Shown here in pieces: positions 37,570 to 46,439 of a stretch of DNA of 64,000 nt (positions within the stretch are counted from its first letter, which is position 1; each line of letters starts with the position of its first letter). The position numbers and the translations under genes were made by a program. The notes under the pieces were generated by a model. The model did not search any database. It was not told where the DNA came from and saw only the letters and a list, made by a program, of their open reading frames with translations. Origin of the DNA: Syntrophotalea acetylenivorans (GTDB lineage Bacteria; Desulfobacterota; Desulfuromonadia; Desulfuromonadales; Syntrophotaleaceae); the NCBI RefSeq assembly GCF_001887775.1, contig NZ_CP015519.1:1860001-1924000 (forward strand), given 5' to 3'.

Positions 37570-37606
37570 AAGAAGGCCGCTCCTGTTTGGGTGCGGCCTT
37601 CTTGCT
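37570..37606 (+). terminator. Intrinsic terminator after the flavodiiron gene
   Basis: AAGAAGGCCGC pairs perfectly with GCGGCCTTCTT across a 12-base loop, followed by a short pyrimidine run. Confidence 0.85.
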
Positions 37607-37716
37607 TATGCAACCGACCTAAGCGACCCCTTGACTCCAACGGGCCCTGTTGATACTTTTAAAGAGCGTTGGTGCTGTTCGAATGTAGCGGCGCGACAAT
37701 CAAAAATCCATGCAAC

Positions 37717-37805
37717 GCCCTAGGGGAGTTTCTAACTGAGAGCCCGGCCACAGCGGGCAACCCTTTGAACCTGATCCGGGTCATTCCGGCGGAGGGAAGC
37801 GGCGC
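37717..37805 (+). promoter_or_regulatory. TPP (THI-box) riboswitch
   Basis: The sequence carries the conserved aptamer parts in order: a CTAGGGGAG-like P1/P2 strand, CTGAGAG, ACCCTTTGAACCTGATC, CGGGTCATTCCGGCG and GAGGGAAG. These are the TPP-binding pyrimidine and pyrophosphate pockets. The downstream hairpin with T run (37829-37856) is the likely expression platform, ending transcription of the thi operon when TPP is high. It directly precedes thiF. Confidence 0.95.
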
Positions 37806-37828
37806 GAACTCCGGGGTTTTCTTCGGTC

Positions 37829-37856
37829 AAGGTCGCCATGCGCGACCTTTTCTTAT
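37829..37856 (+). terminator. Riboswitch-controlled terminator
   Basis: AAGGTCGC and GCGACCTT pair around a five-base loop and are followed by TTCTTATT. The position, 24 bases after the TPP aptamer and ending five bases before the thiF ATG, fits a transcription attenuator. It leaves almost no room for a separate ribosome-binding site, so the hairpin could also hide the start region. Confidence 0.75.
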
Positions 37857-37860
37857 TATT

Positions 37861-38664
37861 ATGCAAATAGTACTCAACGAACAACCACTGGAAATTACGC
37901 CCGACACACGCTTGCACCAATTGCGGGACCGGGTTCAACCCAACGCGGATGTGCTGATCCGAAACGGTCATGCCGAGTCGGGTGATCCGCTATTAGCCGA
38001 AGGCGATATTCTGGTCTTTATTGAGCGCGGCCGTATCCCAACCGCTAAAGAACTCGAAGCGCAACTCGTAGCTCGCCATAGTCCCGGAGTCCATAAGCGT
38101 CTAAAACAAGCCACGGTCGGCATCGCCGGTCTCGGCGGACTCGGTTCGCCGATAGCGGTGGCACTGGCCCGCAGCGGTATCGGCCGCTTGATTCTGGTGG
38201 ACTTCGATGTCGTCGAACCGTCCAATCTCAACCGCCAGCAATATTTTGTCGACCAGCTTGGACAGCCCAAGGCCCATGCCCTCAAAGACACCCTGGCCCG
38301 TATCAATCCTTACGTGACGGTGGAGGCCCACGTCCTGCGTCTGACCCCAGAAAACGTTTCAGAGTTGTTCAGCGAGGTCGATGTACAGGTCGAGGCCTTC
38401 GATGCCGCCGAGCAGAAAGCCATGCTGGTCGAAACCTTTCTCAGCCAATGTCCCGGTAAGCCACTGGTGGCCGGCTCCGGGATGGCAGGGTTTGGCCCGT
38501 CCAACAACATTGTTACCCGGCGCGCAGCTGGCAATCTCTATCTGGTTGGTGACGGCGAAACTGCCGCGGCCCCCGGTACCGGCCTGATGGCACCGCGGGT
38601 CGGTGTCGCCGCCCATCATCAGGCCAACGCTGTGTTGCGTCTGTTGCTGGGTGAAGAACCGTAA
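37861..38664 (+). CDS. thiF: ThiS adenylyltransferase ThiF with fused N-terminal ThiS-like domain
   Basis: The 267-residue protein has two parts. Residues 1-65 (MQIVLNEQPLEITPDT to EGDILVFIERGRIP) resemble ThiS/MoaD beta-grasp proteins but end without the Gly-Gly tail. Residues about 75-267 are an E1-like adenylyltransferase (ATVGIAGLGGLGSPIAVALA, NLNRQQYF, and VEAFDAAEQK). ThiF activates the C-terminus of ThiS with ATP for thiazole synthesis. The start at ATG 37861 follows the riboswitch terminator; the frame continues upstream through the riboswitch and is not translated. This short ThiF form is common in anaerobes. First gene of thiFSGHE. Confidence 0.9.
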   Translation: MQIVLNEQPLEITPDTRLHQLRDRVQPNADVLIRNGHAESGDPLLAEGDILVFIERGRIPTAKELEAQLVARHSPGVHKRLKQATVGIAGLGGLGSPIAVALARSGIGRLILVDFDVVEPSNLNRQQYFVDQLGQPKAHALKDTLARINPYVTVEAHVLRLTPENVSELFSEVDVQVEAFDAAEQKAMLVETFLSQCPGKPLVAGSGMAGFGPSNNIVTRRAAGNLYLVGDGETAAAPGTGLMAPRVGVAAHHQANAVLRLLLGEEP

Positions 38665-38677
38665 TAGAGGAACAATT

Positions 38678-38878
38678 ATGATCACCCTGACCGTAAACGG
38701 CCGCCCACAATCGTGTTCTGCCGCAAATATCCACGAACTGCTGCAGGAGCTGCAACTTGCCTGCAGCCAGGTGGCGGTTGAACTCAATCGAAACATCGTA
38801 CCCCGCGACAACTTTGAACAAACTCCCCTGCGCGATGGCGATGAACTGGAGATCGTCCGTTTCGTCGGCGGCGGCTGA
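38678..38878 (+). CDS. thiS: Sulfur carrier protein ThiS
   Basis: The 66-residue protein starts [20 protein letters not shown], contains [20 protein letters not shown], and ends in GGG, the carboxy-terminal Gly-Gly that is adenylated and then thiocarboxylated. AGAGGAA precedes the ATG. It lies 13 bp after thiF and 28 bp before thiG in the operon. Confidence 0.96.
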   Translation: MITLTVNGRPQSCSAANIHELLQELQLACSQVAVELNRNIVPRDNFEQTPLRDGDELEIVRFVGGG

Positions 38879-38906
38879 GCATTTTAGAGAAATTATCGAG
38901 GAAATT

Positions 38907-39677
38907 ATGGACAAATTGACAATCGCCGGCCGCAGCTTCGCCTCCCGTCTGATGGTCGGGACCGGAAAATTCGCCTCAAATGAACTGATGGCCGCGGCTC
39001 TGAACGCCTCCGGCAGCGATATCGTCACCGTCGCCCTGCGTCGCGTCGATATCGACAAGCCCGATGACGATCTGCTGGCCCACATCGACCGCGACAGGTT
39101 TCTGCTGCTGCCCAACACCAGCGGCGCCCGAGACGCCGAAGAAGCGGTGCGTCTGGCGCGCCTGGCCCGGGCCGCCGGCTGCGAACCCTGGGTCAAGCTT
39201 GAAGTGACCCCCGATCCCTATTACCTGCTGCCCGACCCCATCGAAACCCTTAAGGCGGCGGAGATCCTGGTCAAAGACGGCTTTACCGTGCTGCCCTATA
39301 TCAACGCCGACCCGGTGCTGGCCAAGCACCTGCAGGAAGTCGGCACCGCGACGGTCATGCCTCTGGGCGCCCCCATCGGCACCAACAAGGGGGTCCGTAC
39401 CCGGGACAGCATCGCCATTATCATCGAGCAGGCCATCGTGCCGGTGGTGGTCGACGCCGGTCTTGGCGCGCCCTCCCATGCCGCCGAGGCTATGGAGATG
39501 GGCGCCGACGCCGTACTGGTCAACACCGCCCTGGCCGTCACCCCCGATCCGGCCCGCATGGCGGCCGCATTCGCTAAAGGAGTTGAGGCCGGACGCGAGG
39601 CCTACCTGGCCGGTCTCGGTGCTATCAAAGATCAGGCCGAAGCCTCCAGCCCCTTAACCGGCTTTTTGCGAGATTGA
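38907..39677 (+). CDS. thiG: Thiazole synthase ThiG
   Basis: The 256-residue TIM-barrel enzyme begins [22 protein letters not shown], with the Schiff-base lysine in [10 protein letters not shown], and [26 protein letters not shown] closing the phosphate site. It joins ThiS thiocarboxylate, DXP and dehydroglycine into the thiazole. GAGGAAATT precedes the ATG. Its stop overlaps the region of the thiH start. Confidence 0.96.
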   Translation: MDKLTIAGRSFASRLMVGTGKFASNELMAAALNASGSDIVTVALRRVDIDKPDDDLLAHIDRDRFLLLPNTSGARDAEEAVRLARLARAAGCEPWVKLEVTPDPYYLLPDPIETLKAAEILVKDGFTVLPYINADPVLAKHLQEVGTATVMPLGAPIGTNKGVRTRDSIAIIIEQAIVPVVVDAGLGAPSHAAEAMEMGADAVLVNTALAVTPDPARMAAAFAKGVEAGREAYLAGLGAIKDQAEASSPLTGFLRD

Positions 39678-39679
39678 TC

Positions 39680-40804
39680 GTGACCTTTCTAAACGAATTC
39701 AATCAATGGACTCCAGAGCGGGTGCAACAGCTGATCGATGCTGCCGGTCCCGCCCAGGTCGAACAGGCCCTGGCCAACGAGCATCTGCGCCTGATGGACC
39801 TGGCGGCGCTGCTATCACCAGCCGCCGAAGGCTATCTCGAACAATTGGCCCAAAGAGCCCATCGCCTCACCCAGCAGCGCTTTGGCAAGACCATTCAGCT
39901 CTATGCGCCCCTGTACCTGTCTAACCTCTGCTGCAACAGTTGCCTGTACTGCGGTTTTAACGCCGACAACCAGATGGAGCGCCGCACCTTAAGTCTCGAC
40001 GAAGTGGAAGCCGAAGCCCGCATTCTGCACGAAAGGGGCTTTCGCCACATCCAACTGCTGACCGGCGAAGCGCCCGGCGCGGTCGAAAACGCCTATCTGG
40101 CTGCCGCGGTGCAGAAGATACGGCCGTTTTTTTCTTCCATCTCCATTGAAGTCTATCCCATGGACGAATGCGGTTATGCGCAGATGGTCGCCGCCGGTGT
40201 CGACAACCTGACCGTCTACCAGGAGACTTATGAGCGCAGCCTCTACGACGAGCTGCACCCCTACGGACCCAAACGGGACTTCGACTGGCGGTTGAACGCC
40301 GCCGAAAGGGGAGGATCTGCCGGATTGCGTTCCATCGGCATCGGTGCCCTGCTCGGCCTGAGCGACTGGCGTAAAGAGGGATTTTATGTCGGCCTGCACG
40401 CCCGCTACCTGGCCAAGCACTTCTGGCGCAGCCGGATCAATATCTCCTTTCCGCGCCTGCGACCTGCCGACGGCGGGTTCAAACCGCTGGCACCGGTTTC
40501 CGATGCGGCACTGGTGCAGCTGATCTGCGTCATGCGCTTGCTGATGCCCGACTCGGCGCTGGTGCTGTCGACCCGGGAGAGTGCCAGCCTGCGTGATCAC
40601 CTGCTGCCGTTGGGCATCACCCAGATCAGCGCCGGTTCGTCCACCTCGCCAGGGGGCTACGGACAGCAGGCTGAATCGAGTCAACAATTCGCCATCGACG
40701 ACGACCGAGACGCTGAAGAGATCTGCTCCATGCTGCGGGCCCAGGGATACGATCCGGTATTCAAGGACTGGGATCGGGCGTTTCTCGACAACTCCAATCG
40801 CTGA
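39680..40804 (+). CDS. thiH: 2-iminoacetate synthase ThiH
   Basis: The protein (374 residues from GTG 39680; a TTG at 39674 also fits) is a radical SAM enzyme with CxxxCxxC at NLCCNSCLYCGF, and has the ThiH/BATS domain features (ISFPRLRPA and SAGSSTSPGGYG). It splits tyrosine to dehydroglycine and p-cresol, the anaerobic route to the thiazole, and so fits an anaerobe that lacks ThiO. The start overlaps or adjoins the thiG stop. Choice between TTG and GTG is uncertain, as neither has a clear ribosome site. Confidence 0.93.
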   Translation: MTFLNEFNQWTPERVQQLIDAAGPAQVEQALANEHLRLMDLAALLSPAAEGYLEQLAQRAHRLTQQRFGKTIQLYAPLYLSNLCCNSCLYCGFNADNQMERRTLSLDEVEAEARILHERGFRHIQLLTGEAPGAVENAYLAAAVQKIRPFFSSISIEVYPMDECGYAQMVAAGVDNLTVYQETYERSLYDELHPYGPKRDFDWRLNAAERGGSAGLRSIGIGALLGLSDWRKEGFYVGLHARYLAKHFWRSRINISFPRLRPADGGFKPLAPVSDAALVQLICVMRLLMPDSALVLSTRESASLRDHLLPLGITQISAGSSTSPGGYGQQAESSQQFAIDDDRDAEEICSMLRAQGYDPVFKDWDRAFLDNSNR

Positions 40805-40805
40805 C

Positions 40806-41447
40806 ATGCACCGACCGAACCCCATCGACTTCAGTCTCTACCTGATCAGCAGCATGCAGGCCCTGCCGCAAGGCCGGGACCTGCTGCAGGCTATCGAGCA
40901 GGCCCTGCAGGGCGGAGTGGATGCGGTACAGTTGCGGGACAAGAATCTACCGACCAGCGAACGCCTGGCTCTAGCAAAGGAGTTACGCACCCTGACCCGC
41001 CGTTACCGGGCACGTCTGCTGATCAACGGTTCCGTCGATATCGCTCTGGCCGCCGAAGCCGACGGTGTCCATCTCGGTACCGCCTCACTACCGATTGCCG
41101 AAGCACGCAGCCTCCTTGGCCCAAAAAGGTTAATCGGTTACTCCGCCCATGGCCTGGAAGAACTGTCCCTGGTCGCCGAGCAAGGAGCCGACTTCGCAAC
41201 TTTCAGCCCGGTTTTCTTCACCCCTTCCAAAGCGGCCTACGGCTCCCCTCAAGGACTGGAGCAACTGACCAGGGCCTGCAACACCAGCCCCATGCCGGTC
41301 TTTGCTTTGGGAGGCATCAACCTGAGCCGCATCCCAGACGTTCGTCAGGCGGGGGTTCAAGGGATTGCCGTTATCTCTGCAATTCTAGCCAGCAGCGAGC
41401 CTCTGCGGGCCGCCCGGACCCTGAAAACCGCTCTTACAGAGAATTAA
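40806..41447 (+). CDS. thiE: Thiamine-phosphate synthase ThiE
   Basis: The 213-residue TIM barrel has GVDAVQLRDKNL, LLINGSVDIALAAEADGVHLG, and ALGGINLSRIPDVRQAGVQGIAVI, the pyrimidine- and phosphate-binding segments of ThiE. It couples HMP-PP with thiazole phosphate. The ATG begins two bases after the thiH stop. ThiC, ThiD and ThiL are not in the window. Nearly 200 bp without evident signals follow before the transporter gene. Confidence 0.94.
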   Translation: MHRPNPIDFSLYLISSMQALPQGRDLLQAIEQALQGGVDAVQLRDKNLPTSERLALAKELRTLTRRYRARLLINGSVDIALAAEADGVHLGTASLPIAEARSLLGPKRLIGYSAHGLEELSLVAEQGADFATFSPVFFTPSKAAYGSPQGLEQLTRACNTSPMPVFALGGINLSRIPDVRQAGVQGIAVISAILASSEPLRAARTLKTALTEN

Positions 41448-41639
41448 CACCCAGCCCTTTCTGAATCAGCGATTGAAATCACTGCTTTATTCTAAACGCA
41501 GTCCTCTTGGCTCCAAGTTCTTGAAAATACTTTTCCCTTTAACGCCAAAGCTCATCTTGCGGAACTTCTCCCAGTCCGATAATATTTAACTACCTGACTC
41601 CATTACTTTCCTCGCGGCGCCACAGGAGCCTCCCTTTCC

Positions 41640-43409
41640 ATGGAAATCGTCCTGGTTCTGCTGATTCTGCTGATGGCTGTGGTTCTGTTTGCCAGCGAAT
41701 GGCTGCCGATAGACCTGACCAGCCTGCTGATTCTACTGGCTCTGGCAACAACCGGACTGGTGTCGGTGGAAGAAGCATTTTCCGGTTTCAGCAACCCTGC
41801 TGTTATTACCGTAGCGGCGATGTTTATTATCAGTGCCGGCATCTCCCATACCGGTGCCATGAGTCGGGTCGGCGAACGCATGATCCGCCTGGCCTCTGAC
41901 AGCGAATCGCGGCTGGTCGCCGTCATCATGGCCACGGTTGCCCTCTTTTCCGCCTTCATCAACAACATCGGCGCTACTGCGGTACTCATGCCGGTTGTCA
42001 CCGGCATCGCCCGTAAACTCAACACCAGCCCTTCCAAGCTGTTGATGCCTCTCGCCTTCGGCTCTCTTCTCGGGGGCGTCTGCACACTGATCGGTACTCC
42101 ACCGAATATCCTTATGAACGCCCTGTTGCAACAGTACAGCGGCGAATCCTTTGCCATGTTCGATTTCGCCCCCATCGGCCTGGTAATTGCCGTAAGCGGC
42201 ATTCTGTATATGGTTTTAGTCGGCCGCAAACTTTTGCCCGTACGCAAGGCCGGCAAGTTAACCGAAGAATATCAGGTTAAGGAATACATCACCGAGGTTG
42301 AGATCCTGGCTAAATCGCCCATCATAGGCCAGACCATTGCCCGCAGTCGCCTGACCCAGGATTTCAACCTGAAAATTCGGGCCATTATTCGCGGTCAGCA
42401 AAAAATTCCGCAACCGCACGGCAACAGCAAACTGCGAGAGGGAGATGTGCTGTTTCTGGAAGGGAACCCGGAAGGGATTCTGAAGGTGATGAAAGCCAAA
42501 GGGCTGGAGTTGATACCGGAGCGGGACAATCCGCCACCGAAGAAGGACACGGAAGAGATGGTCGTGGTCGAAGCGTCACTGACCACCAATAGCGATCTGG
42601 TCGGACGCACCCTGAGCCAGGTTAGTTTTCACGAAAGTCACGGTCTTAACGTCCTGGCACTGTGGCGCCAAGGCGCACCAGTGGTTCGGCAAGTCGACAG
42701 GGTCATTCTCAAGTTTGGGGATGTTTTGCTGCTGCAAGGGCCCCTCAAGAGGGTTTTGCATCTCGGACGGGGTCACGGCTTTCTGCTGCTGGGCGGCGTG
42801 CCACCGGTTCCCTACAGGCCGCGAAGGGCGCCTCTGGCTCTGTTTATTTTAGTGATGGTCATTCTCCTGGCTGCCTTCGGTGGCCTGCCAATCATGCTCG
42901 CCGCCAGCCTCGGCGCGGCCTTCATGGTCTTGGCGCGCTGTCTGACCGTGCAGGAAGCCTACGAAAGTGTCGACTGGCGCATTATCCTGCTGATCGCCGG
43001 CACCCTGCCCCTCGGGCTGGCCATGGAAAACAGCGGCGCCGCCCAACTGATCTCCGAGCAAGTGCTCAGAGTGGTCGGCCCCTTTGGCCCGTGGGTGGTG
43101 CTGGCCGCCTTCTTTTTACTTACATCCATGCTGACCGAGCTTATGAGTCATGCGGCGACAGCAGTTCTCATCGCACCGATCGCCTACCATGCCGCCCTGG
43201 AGCTGGGAGTCGATCCCAAACCTTTCTTCATGGCCGTCGCCATCGCTGCTTCCTCCTGCTTCATGACCCCTGTCAGCCACCAATCCAACGCTCTGGTAAT
43301 GGGACCGGGCGGCTACCGTTTCTTCGACTACACCCGGGTCGGTGCTCCCCTCAATCTGCTGATCTGGATATTCGGCTCTCTGCTGATCCCCCTATTGTTT
43401 CCATTCTGA
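41640..43409 (+). CDS. SLC13 / DASS-family anion transporter with two TrkA-C domains
   Basis: The 589-residue membrane protein has hydrophobic segments in two blocks (about 1-200 and 390-589). Between them lie two RCK_C/TrkA-C domains (EILAKSPIIGQTIARSRLTQ and DLVGRTLSQVSFHESHGLNV). NNIGATAVLMPVV and SHQSNALVMGPGGY match the SNT-type ion-binding motifs of this family. Members carry sulfate, or di- and tricarboxylates, with sodium. The substrate cannot be told from sequence. AGGAGCC lies before the ATG. It stands alone between thiE and lipB. Confidence 0.85.
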   Translation: MEIVLVLLILLMAVVLFASEWLPIDLTSLLILLALATTGLVSVEEAFSGFSNPAVITVAAMFIISAGISHTGAMSRVGERMIRLASDSESRLVAVIMATVALFSAFINNIGATAVLMPVVTGIARKLNTSPSKLLMPLAFGSLLGGVCTLIGTPPNILMNALLQQYSGESFAMFDFAPIGLVIAVSGILYMVLVGRKLLPVRKAGKLTEEYQVKEYITEVEILAKSPIIGQTIARSRLTQDFNLKIRAIIRGQQKIPQPHGNSKLREGDVLFLEGNPEGILKVMKAKGLELIPERDNPPPKKDTEEMVVVEASLTTNSDLVGRTLSQVSFHESHGLNVLALWRQGAPVVRQVDRVILKFGDVLLLQGPLKRVLHLGRGHGFLLLGGVPPVPYRPRRAPLALFILVMVILLAAFGGLPIMLAASLGAAFMVLARCLTVQEAYESVDWRIILLIAGTLPLGLAMENSGAAQLISEQVLRVVGPFGPWVVLAAFFLLTSMLTELMSHAATAVLIAPIAYHAALELGVDPKPFFMAVAIAASSCFMTPVSHQSNALVMGPGGYRFFDYTRVGAPLNLLIWIFGSLLIPLLFPF

Positions 43410-43460
43410 ATAAACCGCAACGACGATTCTGGCCCCCAACAACTCATTCCGCACCAGGAT

Positions 43461-44096
43461 TCATCCACCGCTACCAGCATTTAAAGGCAACCAGCGTTGG
43501 AGCAAATTCTGAAAATGGCTGGCGGTACGATTTTTAACCCTCTCCATATCAAGAGAGCGAGCTCCCACCAACATCAGGGAGACCATGGCGCAATCGACAA
43601 TTCCACAGGGATTGATTCGCTTGAATCCTTCTAGATCATTGCAAACGTTCAGGGCAAATCCATGCATGGTAATCCAGCGCCGGGCACCGGCACCGATGGA
43701 GGCGAGCTTGCCCTTTTCGGTCCAGATTCCTGTCGCCCCTTCCCGACGCCATGCAACAACATTGAAATCGGCCGCCACTTGGATCAACACTTCTTCGAGG
43801 AAACGTAGGTAGTGGTGTAGGTCACGCCGCCGACGGTTCAAATCAATGATGGGATAACCAACCAACTGCCCCGGACAGTGAAACGTCACATCCCCACCAC
43901 GGTTGACGGCTATCGTCTCCACCTTCGGATCCAGAACGTTGTGCAGGTTTCCGCTTCGCCCAACGGTATAAACGGGGGGATGTTCAAGCAACAGCAGCGT
44001 CTCCGGTGCTCGGCCGGCATACACTTCGACAGCTAATCGTTCTTGCAGTGCGTAAGACTCAGCATATGCCAGAGAACCAAGATTTTTAACTTCCAA
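43461..44096 (-). CDS. lipB: Octanoyl-ACP:protein octanoyltransferase LipB
   Basis: The protein (211 residues) has LLLLEHPPVYTVGRSG, RGGDVTFHCPGQLVGYPI, and GKLASIGAGARRWITMHGFALNV, containing the catalytic Cys-Lys pair region of LipB. It transfers octanoyl groups from ACP to lipoyl domains. I choose TTG 44096 as start because AAGGAG lies seven bases upstream of it, within the upstream open frame; a GTG at 44120 would give eight more residues. LipA is not adjacent. The stop lies 51 bp from the converging transporter gene. Confidence 0.9.
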   Translation of the reverse strand: MEVKNLGSLAYAESYALQERLAVEVYAGRAPETLLLLEHPPVYTVGRSGNLHNVLDPKVETIAVNRGGDVTFHCPGQLVGYPIIDLNRRRRDLHHYLRFLEEVLIQVAADFNVVAWRREGATGIWTEKGKLASIGAGARRWITMHGFALNVCNDLEGFKRINPCGIVDCAMVSLMLVGARSLDMERVKNRTASHFQNLLQRWLPLNAGSGG

Positions 44097-44159
44097 AGAT
44101 ATTCTCCTTGAACCAAGCACCTACCCCTGAGCAATCTCCGACAATCCTGTCTGACCACC

Positions 44160-45044
44160 CTATAAACTCTCGGCATAACCAGGCAAAGCATCGTACCAGT
44201 CACGGTCTTGGCGAGCATATGTCAGAGCCTCATCCACTTCGTTCTTTAACCGCTGGCGGTCTTTGGGATAGCTACCTGCCAACTGAAGTAAATTGGAAAC
44301 GTGGTTGGAACGTAAAATAGTTCGTTCGGGTCGCAGATGCCCGAGCATTTCGCGAATTTCCTCCAACATCTCGCCCTGGGTAAGGGGAACAATACCGCGT
44401 AGGAAATCATCGTTATGGCGACTGAAGAGAGTCAACAGGGAGAAATATTCGGGCGACAACTCCGTCACCCAGCGGGCTGTCGCCTGAGCATGTTGACGAC
44501 TGCGTTGCTTCCCGGCGAGACCAAGAATGGCTGTCACGGAAAGTTTGAGCCCGGCCTGACGGGCCTTGCGGCATTGACCCAACATTGCCTGCGCGGTGTA
44601 GCCCTTGTTAACCGCCTCCAGGGTAATGGGATCACCGCTTTCAAGGCCGAAATAGAGCAGGCGCAACTTGTGGTCCCGCAATTGCGCCAGATCTTCTGAG
44701 CTTTTTCCTGCCAGACTTTGGGGGGAGGCATAACAAGACACCCTGGTGAGTTGCGGGAAGGCTTCGCCCAGGGCAAGAAGTATCTCGGTGAGCCCGGCAA
44801 CAGGATAAATCAGGGCATCGCCGTCCGCGAGAAAGACTCGTCGAATGCTGGCTCGATGCGCAGCAGGCACAAGGTTGATCTCCCGTACAACCTCTTCCAC
44901 CGGGCGCAACTGAAAGCGTTTGTTCTTATACATGCCGCAAAAGGTACAACGGTTATGAGAACAACCAATGGTAGCCTGAAAAATCAGACTATTGGCCTCG
45001 CTTGGCGGCCGGAAAACTGGCTCATGGTAATGAAAATAAATCAT
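44160..45044 (-). CDS. Radical SAM protein of unknown substrate
   Basis: The 294-residue protein has a CxxxCxxC cluster motif at IGCSHNRCTFCGMYKNKRF, then VFLADGDALIYPV and GLESGDPITLEAVNKGYTA, matching the Elp3/MiaB-like radical SAM class often annotated as coproporphyrinogen-III-oxidase-like or B12-domain-lacking radical SAM. No auxiliary domain is visible. It probably forms an operon with the rhomboid gene 8 bp upstream. The reaction is not assignable. Confidence 0.8.
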   Translation of the reverse strand: MIYFHYHEPVFRPPSEANSLIFQATIGCSHNRCTFCGMYKNKRFQLRPVEEVVREINLVPAAHRASIRRVFLADGDALIYPVAGLTEILLALGEAFPQLTRVSCYASPQSLAGKSSEDLAQLRDHKLRLLYFGLESGDPITLEAVNKGYTAQAMLGQCRKARQAGLKLSVTAILGLAGKQRSRQHAQATARWVTELSPEYFSLLTLFSRHNDDFLRGIVPLTQGEMLEEIREMLGHLRPERTILRSNHVSNLLQLAGSYPKDRQRLKNEVDEALTYARQDRDWYDALPGYAESL

Positions 45045-45052
45045 TCTTTAGA

Positions 45053-46249
45053 TCAATCCGATTCACCGGCATCCAGCCGACGCAGATATTCCCGCGCCAT
45101 ACGCGCGGTTTCTGCGGTAGTAGCGGTATCGATAGAGGCAAGAAAATACTGGCGGGCGCTGAGCTGACCCCGCGGCTGGTGAAGCATGGCTTGACCCGCC
45201 CCCAGATAAGCATGATCGATCTGCATGCTTGCAGGACGTTCGGCAACAAAGCGCCGAAAGACTTCCAGAGCCTGTTCGTAATGTTTCTGAGCCAGCAAAT
45301 AATCTCCGATGGCCAAGACCGCTTCCGGTGCTACGGCCAGGCGCTCTGCCTGGCTGTCAAGCCCCAGATAGAGGTGAGCAGCCCGACCATAATGACCGGC
45401 CTGCAATTCCTCAAAAAGGATAGACGCCGGGTCCTGTTTCACTGCTCCCCCAGCGAAGGATGGGCGAGAGGGCGGTCCTGAATCAACAGTGTCTCCCTGC
45501 CGAATCGCCTGCACTCCCTGCCATCGGTTGAAGCCCCAAGCCATAGCCAAACCGAACACAAAACCACCGATATGGGCTCCATGGGCCACCCCCGAAGCGC
45601 GGCCGCCGTTGATCAAAAAGGGAATCAGATTGTCCAGCACCAGATAGAAACCGAGCACCAGGCGGGCGGGAAGATAAAAGGTGTTCATCAATAGGGGGAA
45701 CAGAAAGACGAAGGTTTTGACCTGGTTGCGGGGAAACCAGAGGAAGTAACAGCCGAGTACGCCGGATATGGCGCCCGAGGCACCGACCAGGGGAATCTGC
45801 GAATCGGGTACAAAGAGTGCAAAAAACAGTGTAGCCGCCGCCCCGGCCGCCAGATAACCGAGCAGGTAGCGAACCCGGCCGAGGCGTTGTTCGACGTTAT
45901 CGCCAAAAATCCACAAAAACAGCATGTTGCCGGCCAGATGCATCCAGCCGCCGTGTAAAAACATCGAACTGAACAGAGTCAGCAGGCTCGCCGAACCGGG
46001 CCGAAAACCGTAACGAAATACCACCAGGTCGTAGGCAGAAACCTGTTGCAACACCTGTTCGGCGGAGACATAACCCCGGGCCCCCATGGCCTGCAGATAA
46101 TCGAGCAGCAAAGGATCGTTCAGGTCCGGACGACTGAAGCTGAGGGGCAGGGTCAAAAATAGAAACACACCGATGTTGATCGCAATCAACAGGTTGTTGA
46201 TGTAGGGGATGCCAGGAGGGTTGGGGGTATCTCCGTAAGGCAAAAACAT
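45053..46249 (-). CDS. Rhomboid intramembrane serine protease with C-terminal TPR-like region
   Basis: The 398-residue protein has about six membrane helices in its first 250 residues. The catalytic serine is S158 in VGASGAISG and the catalytic histidine is H226 in GAHIGGFVFG; the WMHLAGNMLFLW segment contains the conserved HxxxN. The last 120 residues are soluble and helical (LYLGLDSQAERLAVAPEAVL, EQALEVFRRFVAERPAS), resembling tetratricopeptide repeats. Rhomboids cut membrane proteins near their helices. AAGGAGCC precedes the ATG. Substrate unknown. Confidence 0.9.
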   Translation of the reverse strand: MFLPYGDTPNPPGIPYINNLLIAINIGVFLFLTLPLSFSRPDLNDPLLLDYLQAMGARGYVSAEQVLQQVSAYDLVVFRYGFRPGSASLLTLFSSMFLHGGWMHLAGNMLFLWIFGDNVEQRLGRVRYLLGYLAAGAAATLFFALFVPDSQIPLVGASGAISGVLGCYFLWFPRNQVKTFVFLFPLLMNTFYLPARLVLGFYLVLDNLIPFLINGGRASGVAHGAHIGGFVFGLAMAWGFNRWQGVQAIRQGDTVDSGPPSRPSFAGGAVKQDPASILFEELQAGHYGRAAHLYLGLDSQAERLAVAPEAVLAIGDYLLAQKHYEQALEVFRRFVAERPASMQIDHAYLGAGQAMLHQPRGQLSARQYFLASIDTATTAETARMAREYLRRLDAGESD

Positions 46250-46439
46250 GGCGGCTCCTTAACGGGCATGATATAAGTAGTTCTTGTTCGAAAACCTGCC
46301 TAGTGTTCATCCGGAGGTTCTGGAAAAACACAAAATGCTGCGATTACCCACCGCAGCCCGGCTTTAATGGTATCACATAGTCTGCTGAAAAGCAGTCCGT
46401 TCTCAACCTGCCACATCGACCGCTCATCCGGAGGTTTTT

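Noticed and set aside
37669-37860. Upstream extension of thiF by 64 codons
   Set aside because: The extension is the TPP riboswitch and its terminator; the conserved thiF beginning is at 37861.
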